From contig CAZSNT010000030.1 in assembly GCA_964607765.1 (NCBI GenBank), positions 7,210-71,209 on the forward strand: a stretch of 64,000 bases of DNA, in the 5' to 3' direction. A program made the position numbers and the translations under genes. The DNA comes from CAZSNT01 sp964607765. Its GTDB lineage: Bacteria > Verrucomicrobiota > Lentisphaeria > Oligosphaerales > JABHEG01. The notes beneath the pieces were generated by a model. The model made no database searches, was not told the origin of the DNA, and saw only the letters and a program-made list of their open reading frames with translations. Within the stretch, counting starts at the first letter, position 1. Each line of letters opens with the position of its first letter. Below are positions 17,232-24,678 of the stretch, piece after piece.

Positions 17232-18194
17232 ATGACAGCGGACACCAGCCATTCACTGGAACCGGACCTGACCGTACTGAAAAGCCTCGCGGACACAACA
17301 CGCCTGCGACTGCTCCGACTGCTCTATCGCGAGGAAGTCAACGTCCAGGAACTGGCCGACATCCTCGAGATGGGACAACCCCGTGTGAGTCGACACCTGG
17401 CCGTTCTTCGCAACGCGGGACTGGTCCGGGACCGGCGGGAAGGGACCAAGGTCTACTACAGACTGGCAGAGCCGGAGGGTGCCCTCGCCTCCTTCGCGTC
17501 ATACCTGGAAGGGCTGGGCAGAAGCCAGCACCCGGACTTGGAGCGTCTCGAGGAGTGCCTGCGCTCACGCACACGCCAGGCCCGATCGTTCGCGGACGAC
17601 AAGGCGACCCAGTGGGACGAGATCAGACGGTTGCTGCACAGCTCGTCTGCCGCGCTGCTGGCGCTCGCCAAGATGGTGCCGCCCCTCGACGCTGTCGCGG
17701 ACCTCGGAACGGGAACGGGGCTCATGTTGCCGTTCCTCGCCGCCATGGCCGAGCATGTCTGGGCCGTGGATCAGTCGCCGCGCATGCTGGACCAGGCGCG
17801 CGAACGCTGCAATCGCCTCTCGATCGGCAATGTCACCTTCGTCCAGAGCAGCATCGAGGATACCCACGGCAGAATCCCCCCCTGCAACGCCGTCATCCTG
17901 CACTTCGTTCTGCACCAGGTTGCGCGCCCGAACGCACTGCTGCAGACCGCCAGAGAGCTGTTGCAGCCCGGCGGACACGTCGTCGTCGTGGACCGCGTCC
18001 AACACCAGGATGAGAAGGCCAAGACGACATTCGGCTCGCTCTGGCTCGGATTCGCGGAGCAACAACTGGCCCAGTGGATGGATGAAGCGAACCTGAAAGG
18101 GTTCTACTGGCACAAACTGCAGAAAACGGACAGGAGCACGGACAACGAACTGGATCTGTTTGTCGCAGCGGCAGCCAGGGAAGCGCTCGCCTGA
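17232..18194 (+). CDS. ArsR-family regulator fused to SAM-dependent methyltransferase
   Basis: 320 residues. Residues 10-85 form an ArsR winged helix-turn-helix (LADTTRLRLLRLL, then a recognition helix around QPRVSRHLAVL). No CxC or other metal-binding cysteine pair is seen at the usual ArsR sites, so metal sensing is unlikely. Residues about 130-310 form a class I methyltransferase domain with the SAM loop DLGTGTG (157-163) and the acidic residue in WAVDQSP. This ArsR-methyltransferase architecture is widespread; related proteins (SahR-type) sense S-adenosylhomocysteine to control the methionine cycle. Ligand sensing by a methyltransferase domain is the best guess here, but real methylation cannot be excluded. 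Confidence 0.85.
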   Translation: MTADTSHSLEPDLTVLKSLADTTRLRLLRLLYREEVNVQELADILEMGQPRVSRHLAVLRNAGLVRDRREGTKVYYRLAEPEGALASFASYLEGLGRSQHPDLERLEECLRSRTRQARSFADDKATQWDEIRRLLHSSSAALLALAKMVPPLDAVADLGTGTGLMLPFLAAMAEHVWAVDQSPRMLDQARERCNRLSIGNVTFVQSSIEDTHGRIPPCNAVILHFVLHQVARPNALLQTARELLQPGGHVVVVDRVQHQDEKAKTTFGSLWLGFAEQQLAQWMDEANLKGFYWHKLQKTDRSTDNELDLFVAAAAREALA

Positions 18195-18220
18195 CAGCCT
18201 GCCGGACACCGGGCAGGCTG
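18195..18220. terminator. Hairpin after ArsR-methyltransferase gene
   Basis: CAGCCTGCC (18195-18203) pairs perfectly with 18212-18220 around an eight-base loop, starting right after the stop codon. No U-tract follows. It lies between convergent genes. Confidence 0.6.
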
Positions 18221-18294
18221 CAGACGCTCGTGGGGGCCGCAGCACATCGCCGTGCGAGGCGGTGGCGGAAGGAGTGGAAGTCAGCTGTGGGGAC

Positions 18295-18567
18295 TCAGTC
18301 AGTCGCACCCAAAGCATGGACGCGCTTCGCCAAGCGCCCCTTGCTCCGGCTGGCCGTGTTCTTGTGAATCGCCCCGCCCTTCGCCGCACGGTCGAGAAGC
18401 GAAAAACACTCCTTCAATGCGGCCTGGGCCCCGCTCACGTCCTTGGCAGCAACCAGCTCGTCCAAACGCTTTTCGGAGGTCCGGATTCGTGACTTCCGCG
18501 CTCGGTTGCTCAGCCGCTTCCTCGAGTTGATCTTAAGCTGTTTTCTGGCAGATTTCGTGTTCGGCAT
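18295..18567 (-). CDS. rpsT: 30S ribosomal protein S20
   Basis: 90 residues, the normal length. The start MPNTKSARKQLKINSRKR and the AIHKNTASRSKGRLAKRV segment near the end are diagnostic. S20 binds the 5' and 3' minor domains of 16S rRNA early in 30S assembly. The ATG at 18567 has an AGAGGAAG ribosome binding site; a longer in-frame start would add 21 non-conserved residues. It is a lone gene, as is usual for rpsT, with divergent promoters in the 299 bases upstream. Confidence 0.97.
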   Translation of the reverse strand: MPNTKSARKQLKINSRKRLSNRARKSRIRTSEKRLDELVAAKDVSGAQAALKECFSLLDRAAKGGAIHKNTASRSKGRLAKRVHALGATD

Positions 18568-18709
18568 GCCGTTCGGACTTCCTCTTCTTACTGCCTCCGG
18601 GACGGATCTGTCCGCTGCTGCAACGCCCAAACTGCTCAGGCGCCTGAAGCGAGCATCCGCTCACCGAGGTCGGATACAAAAGTCTGTAATGTGTCATGCG
18701 CAAGGCAAA

Positions 18710-18715
18710 TGTCAA
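18710..18715 (-). promoter_or_regulatory. Consensus -35 box, probably of the rpsT promoter
   Basis: A perfect TTGACA on the minus strand, about 145 bases before rpsT. The best -10 at normal spacing is weak (CACATT), so the exact transcription start is uncertain. It lies 26 bases from the divergent promoter at 18742. Confidence 0.35.
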
Positions 18716-18741
18716 GCCGCGCGTGCGCAACGGGCGGGCGG

Positions 18742-18769
18742 TTGCAAAGAATGTCAGCAGACGTATAGT
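18742..18769 (+). promoter_or_regulatory. Candidate sigma-70 promoter for the 18867 gene
   Basis: TTGCAA and TATAGT are separated by 16 bases, ending 97 bases before the chosen start codon. This also supports that start over an in-frame ATG at 18696, which would lie upstream of the promoter. Confidence 0.55.
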
Positions 18770-18866
18770 GGTCAACAGGTGCACGTTCGACGGGCCGGCC
18801 CGCAAGGCCAACACCGAGCGGCTCGACCCCCAGAGACTCCCCGCAACCCCCGAGGAACGGTCTGAC

Positions 18867-19904
18867 ATGCTCCGCAATGCCCTGTCCGGCGCTCTGTCCT
18901 GTCTGGTCTGCCTCTCCGGGCTGTCACTGGCACAGGACACACGCAAAGCGCCCACACGCACCAGCCCCATCGACACACTCCAACAGCGCCAGCGTTTGCT
19001 GAGCCTGGAAAACAAACTCCGCGAAGCGATCGCGCTGCAGGCCGACAGGCGTGACGAACGCCTCAATGTTCTGGAGACGGCCGAGAACGCCAAGCGCGCC
19101 AGAGCGAGTGACGACAAGCTCCGTGGCTACCAGAAGGCAATGGATCTGGCTGGTGAGCTGCTGAAAGAGCGGCGCAATGACCGGGCACGCACGGAGGATC
19201 TTCTGAGCCGGATACGACAGGCCGGGCAGGGGCAGGACATGGCCGACCGGCTCAAGCGAAAGCTCATCGGCTGGGAAGCCATCGGGAAGAAGCTCCTCGC
19301 CGAGCAGAGCAAGGACGTACGGGGATTGGCGAAGCTGGGCGAAACACTCATGGCCAACAGCAAGCGCGTCGCCCCACCCGCAGCGTTCCAGACAGCCGAC
19401 GGCATGGACATGGTGCTTGTCGGTCAAGGCGCCAAGGCATTCTACGTGAGTAAGGAACCTGTTGGCGGATCACTGTTTGCAGCGTTCCGTCAAAGCCTGC
19501 CTGCGTCCGACAGGGACAAGGAGATGCTGCCCGCGGCGGGTGGCGGCTCGGGAGCCGTCTCTGTGCCGTGGAGCACGGCCGCACGCTTCTGTCGCTGGAT
19601 GCAGGCCAGGCTCAAAGCCCCATGCCGGCTGCCCACTGTCAATGAACTCGAGCTTGCTTGCCCCAACTCTGAACAGGCGCTTTGGTCAGAGTCGGAGTGG
19701 AAAGGCCCGAACGCCTCTGCGGACAGCGCACGGCAACGGTTCGGCGTGAAGATGATGTCGATATGGGATCCGGCCGGGAGCCTTGGCACCGGACAAGTGT
19801 TTGGGGAAGTCCTGTTTGCGCGCTACCCGGGATTGGGCTTCCGTGTCGTGACGAGCCAGATGACGGGGAAGATCGAACGGTGGAACCGACTGAAGAAAGA
19901 CTGA
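18867..19904 (+). CDS. Exported coiled-coil protein with SUMF1/FGE-like C-terminal domain
   Basis: 345 residues from the ATG at 18867, behind a GAGGAA ribosome binding site. A signal peptide covers residues 1-22 (ending LSLAQ). About 35-165 is charged and helical. From about 175 a domain resembling the formylglycine-generating-enzyme/sulfatase-modifying-factor fold begins: MDMVLV, FYVSKEPV, a helix ARFCRWMQARL and RLPTVNELELA, matching the family's CRWL...YRLPTEAEWEYA pattern, and ending GFRVV. The catalytic cysteine pair of true FGE is not recognisable and the domain is short, so it is more likely a binding domain than an active sulfatase activator. Its stop overlaps the next start (TGATG), so the two are co-translated. 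Confidence 0.75.
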   Translation: MLRNALSGALSCLVCLSGLSLAQDTRKAPTRTSPIDTLQQRQRLLSLENKLREAIALQADRRDERLNVLETAENAKRARASDDKLRGYQKAMDLAGELLKERRNDRARTEDLLSRIRQAGQGQDMADRLKRKLIGWEAIGKKLLAEQSKDVRGLAKLGETLMANSKRVAPPAAFQTADGMDMVLVGQGAKAFYVSKEPVGGSLFAAFRQSLPASDRDKEMLPAAGGGSGAVSVPWSTAARFCRWMQARLKAPCRLPTVNELELACPNSEQALWSESEWKGPNASADSARQRFGVKMMSIWDPAGSLGTGQVFGEVLFARYPGLGFRVVTSQMTGKIERWNRLKKD

Positions 19905-20938
19905 TGTCCCGCCCTCGCCGGAGTCGAAGTCGGCAGCGGGCGATCCCGCCGTTGCGATGGTGCGCTTCGACACAGCGCGCCCGCCCGGCAGCGCGCATGC
20001 TGCTGGGCTGCGTCATCGCGTGGCAGGTGTGCCACGCCGCGCCACCGCCCGTACGCCGACGCGGCAAACTGCTGCGCACCGAGTTGCTGCGAACAGAGCG
20101 CAAGCCCTTTTTCGCCTGTGCATTGATCCACGCCGTGGACTGTAAGCCGCGTCTGCTCTTCACGAAGCACGAAGCCCTCACCTTCCATGAAGTGCCCATC
20201 TATGAGATCCTGCTCGAGTACAAAGGCGCGGGGGAGACGGACCGGAGCAAGATCATCTACAAGTCCGCTAAGGACGAGGCGATCAGAGGCAAGCAGACAA
20301 TGCGGACCGACAGCATCGAGCTCGGTGTCTGTGCCGGGGAGACATTCACGATAAACGGCACGCCCGTTACGACCGACGCCGACGGAATCGCCGTGGACCA
20401 GACACAGGCACTGGTCCGCCTGTTCGATCCCCTGGCAAAGCGGCAGGAAGACATCACGCTCAGCCATGGGAAGCTGGGCTCGGTGGCCCTCACCATCTCG
20501 CGCGAAATCGTGCGCAAAACGCCGTTCAAACCGTCCGGCGATGACACGGCAGCCACCAGCGACCTGCTGGAATCGCTCGGAACCGACTTCGGCCCCATCA
20601 GACGCCCCGCCAGAGACGGCGTGCGGCTTGATGCGGCCTTCCCGAACGCTGTTCGTCCCGGAAGCACAGTCAGCATAGAAGTCACTGCGGTGAACGGTGG
20701 GGACGGGCATGCGTGCCGGATCATGGCTCGGACCGTCTCACGCCACGCGTGGCTGGATGGCATGAACTTCTACCTGGGCAATCTCGAGCCGGGGCAGACG
20801 CGGTCGTTCTCCCGCCAGATCGTCGTCCCGGCGGATCAAGCTGCGGGTACGGTGTTCGGTGCGGTGGGATTCTGGGATGTGCTTGGGGCAATCCCCGAAC
20901 AGGCCGTCCCCCTGGAGATCGACGTTCGCGCGCCCTGA
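19904..20938 (+). CDS. Exported protein of unknown function, coupled to SUMF1-like protein
   Basis: 344 residues, starting at the ATG that shares one base with the previous stop. The N-terminus is very basic (about 30 residues) before a hydrophobic stretch LLGCVIAWQVCHAA; an internal ATG at 19997 would give a standard signal peptide, so the start is uncertain. Residues about 50-240 form a beta-rich region with no family I know. Residues about 245-344 resemble an immunoglobulin-like (CARDB-like) domain: FPNAVRPGSTVSIEVTAVN and LGNLEPGQTRSFS. The coupling to the upstream gene suggests the two products act together in the envelope. It is convergent with the zinc-ribbon/GYF membrane protein. Confidence 0.6.
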   Translation: MSRPRRSRSRQRAIPPLRWCASTQRARPAARMLLGCVIAWQVCHAAPPPVRRRGKLLRTELLRTERKPFFACALIHAVDCKPRLLFTKHEALTFHEVPIYEILLEYKGAGETDRSKIIYKSAKDEAIRGKQTMRTDSIELGVCAGETFTINGTPVTTDADGIAVDQTQALVRLFDPLAKRQEDITLSHGKLGSVALTISREIVRKTPFKPSGDDTAATSDLLESLGTDFGPIRRPARDGVRLDAAFPNAVRPGSTVSIEVTAVNGGDGHACRIMARTVSRHAWLDGMNFYLGNLEPGQTRSFSRQIVVPADQAAGTVFGAVGFWDVLGAIPEQAVPLEIDVRAP

Positions 20939-20965
20939 AGCAGAGCCGGTGAAGCACGGCCCGGA

Positions 20966-22591
20966 TCACCCGGGACGCGGCTGCGTGACTTTCTCCCGGC
21001 CCGTCGAGTCTACGACAATCACCAGACGCTGCTTGGCGCCCTGCGACAGCCCGTCAAAGCGCCAGGACCAGGACCACGTGATCTTCTGCTTGCTGCCCTT
21101 CTTGCCGCCGCCGCCCCGCCGCGTCGCCGTGTACTGCCACGCGCCCTGATAGAGGGTCCCCTTCTGACCGTGCTTGACCTCCTGCTGTTCCACCCGCATT
21201 GAGACAGCCAGATTGTGTACCGGTCCCCTAAGCTCCAGCGTGGGCGGCGCTTTCGGGTTCAAAGGAATGCTGCGTGATTTACTCAGCCGCACCGCCTTAT
21301 GGCTGTCCGGCCACCTGACACGCGCCTCCACGTTGCGGGCGTTTCTGTAGTTGTACTGACAGTGGCCGCCGTTAGCGAAATCCAATGAACAGGTGTGGAG
21401 TGGAATGCAGGCCAGAAACAGCCTGGGTTGTTGCTCCGGCTCCCCCTCAACCCCTTGCTCCGTGGTTGCGGGCGCGTTCGGCATCCGCCCCGCAAGAGCG
21501 GGAAGCTCATAGTCCAGGCTGGTGAAGACTTCGTCTTTCAGCTTCTCCTTCAGCGCGGACTTCGCAATGTTCAGAATCGCGTTAGCTACCCGGGACGCAG
21601 CGTGCGGCGCCTGGTGCCGTGAAACCTGATCTGCGAACTTCGCCAGATCCGCCGTCGGCACGGCCTTGTCTTTCACACTGGCACGGTCGAATGCACCGTA
21701 CTCGCCCTGCCCCTTCACGTTCACCCAGACGATGGCGCCCGGACGCAGAGGCAGCTTGATCTTGTGCACCTCGGCGGCGTCCTCCGCCTCCGTCATCGGC
21801 TCCAAAGTCAGCGTCTGTGTCTCCGGCATCCCCACGTGAATGTCGAACTGGCGCAGGTCGTCAGGACCGATCTCCACCTTGAAACTGTCCGAGCCGAGGA
21901 CAGCGCGCCAACCGAGCTTCGCACGATACGCGGTCTTGCCATGGTTCCTCACAACCACGTAAGTCGTCTTCTTCCGGACACTCGAGATCAGAGGACCGAA
22001 GCCGAATTTGAAGCCGATAACGACAGCCAATACGCCCAAGACGGCCTGAACCGCAACGTACAGCTTCGTCTTCTGCCGGGCCGGACGGGCCTCGGCAGCT
22101 TTGCCCTTCTTCCCGCCCGGGAAGCGGATACGGGGCAGAAAACGGCGAACGCCTTTCCGGGGAGACTTGGGGGACTTTGCCTTCGCTGCCGCGTTGGCTT
22201 TCTTCCTGTCCAGCACGCCCTGCACCGGCATGAGCTCGCCGATGGCAGATTCGAGCATGGCTTCGAACGGAATCTCCGGCGCTTCCCCGCCAACGTCTAC
22301 ACCCGCACTCTCCCCGCCGCTCAGAAACTTGCTCAGCGGGTACCACGTGCTCTCGTGCCAAATCAGGTCGCGCGGAGTGAGTTCACCCGCCGCCAACGCC
22401 TGATCCACTTCTTCCCGAGACAGCGGAACACCCGTCTCAGACTCGCCCGCCTTGTAGACAAGCTGGACCTCTGAGTCGGACTCTTTCGGGATGGGAACAT
22501 GCTGGCCGCACTTCTCGCACATTGCTGTCCCACCGGCGTACTTGTCGTCAACGCCGTGGGCAGCTCCGCACGAACACCGGAACAGAATCAT
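20966..22591 (-). CDS. Zinc-ribbon and GYF_2-domain membrane protein
   Basis: 541 residues from the ATG at 22591, with AGGGAG nine bases upstream; a TTG two codons earlier is also in frame. Cys6, Cys8, Cys25 and Cys28 form a zinc ribbon. Residues 43-92 match the GYF_2/DUF4339 domain (VDQALAAGELTPRDLIWHESTWYPL is the recognisable part in outline). A Lys-rich linker leads to one transmembrane segment at 177-199. The rest (200-541) is beta-rich and of no known family. By the positive-inside rule, the N-terminal domains are cytoplasmic and the large domain outside. Zinc-ribbon/GYF membrane proteins are common in PVC bacteria and uncharacterised. Confidence 0.72.
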   Translation of the reverse strand: MILFRCSCGAAHGVDDKYAGGTAMCEKCGQHVPIPKESDSEVQLVYKAGESETGVPLSREEVDQALAAGELTPRDLIWHESTWYPLSKFLSGGESAGVDVGGEAPEIPFEAMLESAIGELMPVQGVLDRKKANAAAKAKSPKSPRKGVRRFLPRIRFPGGKKGKAAEARPARQKTKLYVAVQAVLGVLAVVIGFKFGFGPLISSVRKKTTYVVVRNHGKTAYRAKLGWRAVLGSDSFKVEIGPDDLRQFDIHVGMPETQTLTLEPMTEAEDAAEVHKIKLPLRPGAIVWVNVKGQGEYGAFDRASVKDKAVPTADLAKFADQVSRHQAPHAASRVANAILNIAKSALKEKLKDEVFTSLDYELPALAGRMPNAPATTEQGVEGEPEQQPRLFLACIPLHTCSLDFANGGHCQYNYRNARNVEARVRWPDSHKAVRLSKSRSIPLNPKAPPTLELRGPVHNLAVSMRVEQQEVKHGQKGTLYQGAWQYTATRRGGGGKKGSKQKITWSWSWRFDGLSQGAKQRLVIVVDSTGREKVTQPRPG

Positions 22592-22671
22592 CGTCAAGCG
22601 CTCCCTGATTCGCGCTGACCCCTACGCGCCCCCGCATAACACTCCCGCGTGTTCGGTACTTTATGGAGCCC

Positions 22672-22699
22672 ATTATAGGTGCTCTTGCGTAAATAGCAA
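22672..22699 (-). promoter_or_regulatory. Strong sigma-70 promoter for the zinc-ribbon/GYF gene
   Basis: TTGCTA and a perfect TATAAT are separated by 16 bases on the minus strand. The -10 ends 80 bases before the start codon. Confidence 0.65.
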
Positions 22700-22759
22700 T
22701 CCCGCGCCAGACCAGTCCGCACTCCTGTACGGCGGAATCTGCCCCCGCCCCGCCCGAGC

Positions 22760-23845
22760 TCAAAGCGACAGCGACGGCACTGTCCACCGGCCGGCAATCG
22801 CCGTGCCGCAGGAGGGACAGACGCCGTCCTGCAGCAAGTGGCGCCTCACACTGAAGCCGGCGCGCTCAATGAGTAACGTACCGCAGGAGGGGCAGATCGT
22901 GTCCTCAGAGGCGACGGCACGCCGAACGTTGCCCGCGTAGACGTACCGCAACCCGCACTCCTTGCCAATCCGTATCGCCGATTCCAGCCGGGCAACCGGT
23001 GTGCGGGGCACCGCGTCGCGCATCCGGTAGTCCGCGTGGTACGCAGACACATGCCAGGGAATGTCCGCGCTCACCGATGCCAGGAATTCGGCGATCTGCC
23101 GCAATTCCGTATCGGAGTCGTTGAACCCGGGCACGACCAGCGTGATGACCTCCACCCACTTGCCCGAACACCACAGCGCACTGATCGTGTCCAACACCGG
23201 CTGCAGGCGGCCGCCGAGCCAGCGGTACCCTTTATCCGTGAAACACTTGAGGTCCACATTCATCGCGTCCAGCCACGGATCGAGATACGCAAGCGCCTCC
23301 TCCGAAGCAAAGCCGTTGGACACATACGCCGTCATCATCCCCTGCGCCTTCGCGAGCTTGAACACCTTTGCGGCCCACTCGCTCGTGACCAGCGGCTCGT
23401 TGTAAGTGCTGGTCACCACCGGGGCGCCAAGACGCGACGCCGTGGCAATCAACTCCTCGGCACTGCAGCGCCGGGTCATCGTGCACGCGTCCGGGTCACG
23501 AAGGGTCTGAGAGATGTTCCAGTTCTGGCAGAACGCACAGTGAAAATTGCACCCGAGCATGCCGATGCTCAGCGCATCCTGCCCAGGCAGAAAATGGAAA
23601 AAGGGCTTCTTCTCGATAGGGTCGCACGCAACACTGGACGCATAGCCGTACGGAACGCGCAGCGTCCCGGCGTGGTTGAAGCGCATGCGGCAGATTCCCC
23701 GGGCGCCGGGCCGGAGCCGACACCGGTGCGCACACGCCAGACACCGCACGGTGCCGTACGGCTCGTCAGGCATGAGGGCAACCAGCTCGCCGGAAGTCGT
23801 CTGCCGGTCGAGCCCGGCATGAACCCCGTCGAGGAGGTCAGTCAT
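22760..23845 (-). CDS. amrS: AmmeMemoRadiSam-type radical SAM protein
   Basis: 361 residues from the ATG at 23845 (GGAGGGG ribosome binding site). Cys99, Cys103 and Cys106 in CNFHCAFC bind the 4Fe-4S cluster that cleaves SAM. The N-terminus has the CxxCxHxC-like block (RCLACAHRCRLRPG) and PIEKKPFFHF typical of the AmrS family. Two extra CPSCG zinc-ribbon motifs sit at the C-terminus. AmrS is named for its usual clustering with Memo and AMMECR1 genes, neither of which is in this window, so it may be an orphan. The reaction is unknown. The start overlaps the end of rsmI by eight bases. Confidence 0.9.
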   Translation of the reverse strand: MTDLLDGVHAGLDRQTTSGELVALMPDEPYGTVRCLACAHRCRLRPGARGICRMRFNHAGTLRVPYGYASSVACDPIEKKPFFHFLPGQDALSIGMLGCNFHCAFCQNWNISQTLRDPDACTMTRRCSAEELIATASRLGAPVVTSTYNEPLVTSEWAAKVFKLAKAQGMMTAYVSNGFASEEALAYLDPWLDAMNVDLKCFTDKGYRWLGGRLQPVLDTISALWCSGKWVEVITLVVPGFNDSDTELRQIAEFLASVSADIPWHVSAYHADYRMRDAVPRTPVARLESAIRIGKECGLRYVYAGNVRRAVASEDTICPSCGTLLIERAGFSVRRHLLQDGVCPSCGTAIAGRWTVPSLSL

Positions 23846-24551
23846 GCTGAGCCCCTCCTTCGCGGATGAACTTCGGGTGGTTCCCGGCAATCACAACGGT
23901 GGCCTCGCCTTTCATACGAGTGGCAGGCAGCCCGGCGATCAGCTCGGCCAGGTAGCCGCGCGCCACCCTCTCATGCTGCTTTGTCATCTCCATGCAAAGC
24001 GCAGCCTGGCGGTCGCCGTAGACCTCCAGCGCAGCTGTCAGGAAACGCTCCAGCCGAACGGGCGACTCGAAAAACACCAGCGTGTGCGGCAGATCCCTGT
24101 CCATCTCGAGGAACGTGCGACGGCGCCCCGGCCGCCGTGGCGCAAAACCCTTGAACGTGTAACTGCTCGTGGGCAGCCCGGACAGCAGCAGAGCCGTCTG
24201 CACCGCGCTGGCGCCCGGGATCACCTCAACCGGAACGTCCGCCCTGACAGCGGCCGACACAGCCAGATAGCCGGGATCGCTTACCCCGGGATACCCCGCA
24301 TTCGAACAGATGCCGACCGACCTCCCCTCCTCGAGCAACTCCAGAATCCGCCGACATGCCCGATCCTCGTTGTGCTCGTGATACGAGAACATGATCGCGG
24401 GGCGCGCTATCTCGCAATGTCGCAACAGAATGCCGGTGCGACGCGTGTCCTCACAGGCGAGCGCATGCACCTCGGCAAGCACGCGCCGGGCGCGCTCCGT
24501 GACGTCGCCCAGGTTACCGATCGGCGTGGCAATGATGTAGAGCGTGGCCAT
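23838..24551 (-). CDS. rsmI: 16S rRNA (cytidine-1402-2'-O)-methyltransferase
   Basis: 237 residues. The N-terminus LYIIATPIGNLGDVTERA and EDTRRT are signatures of RsmI, which methylates the ribose of C1402 in the 30S decoding centre. PGASAVQTALLLSGLP and FKGFAPRRPGRR follow in the expected order. The usual SDAGTPxxSDPG loop reads SNAGYPGVSDPG here, with Asn for Asp and Tyr for Thr. The protein is shorter than the E. coli form because it lacks most of the C-terminal helical extension. It is the first gene of a two-gene operon with amrS. A TATAAT box lies at 24573-24578 on the minus strand without a good -35. Confidence 0.93.
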   Translation of the reverse strand: MATLYIIATPIGNLGDVTERARRVLAEVHALACEDTRRTGILLRHCEIARPAIMFSYHEHNEDRACRRILELLEEGRSVGICSNAGYPGVSDPGYLAVSAAVRADVPVEVIPGASAVQTALLLSGLPTSSYTFKGFAPRRPGRRRTFLEMDRDLPHTLVFFESPVRLERFLTAALEVYGDRQAALCMEMTKQHERVARGYLAELIAGLPATRMKGEATVVIAGNHPKFIREGGAQHD

Positions 24552-24678
24552 CCCGAAGACCTCCTACCGCTGATTATACTCCACGTCACGCTGAAGTCCA
24601 CGAATCGCACGGCGTGAGCAAACGCCAAAGGAGGTGTATAGTGCCTGGTTTCGCGAAGACAAAACAGGAGCCCCGACT

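Noticed and set aside
18867..19904. A working formylglycine-generating enzyme for the window's sulfatases
   Set aside because: The FGE catalytic cysteines are not recognisable, the domain is short, and it is exported while the sulfatases lack signal peptides.
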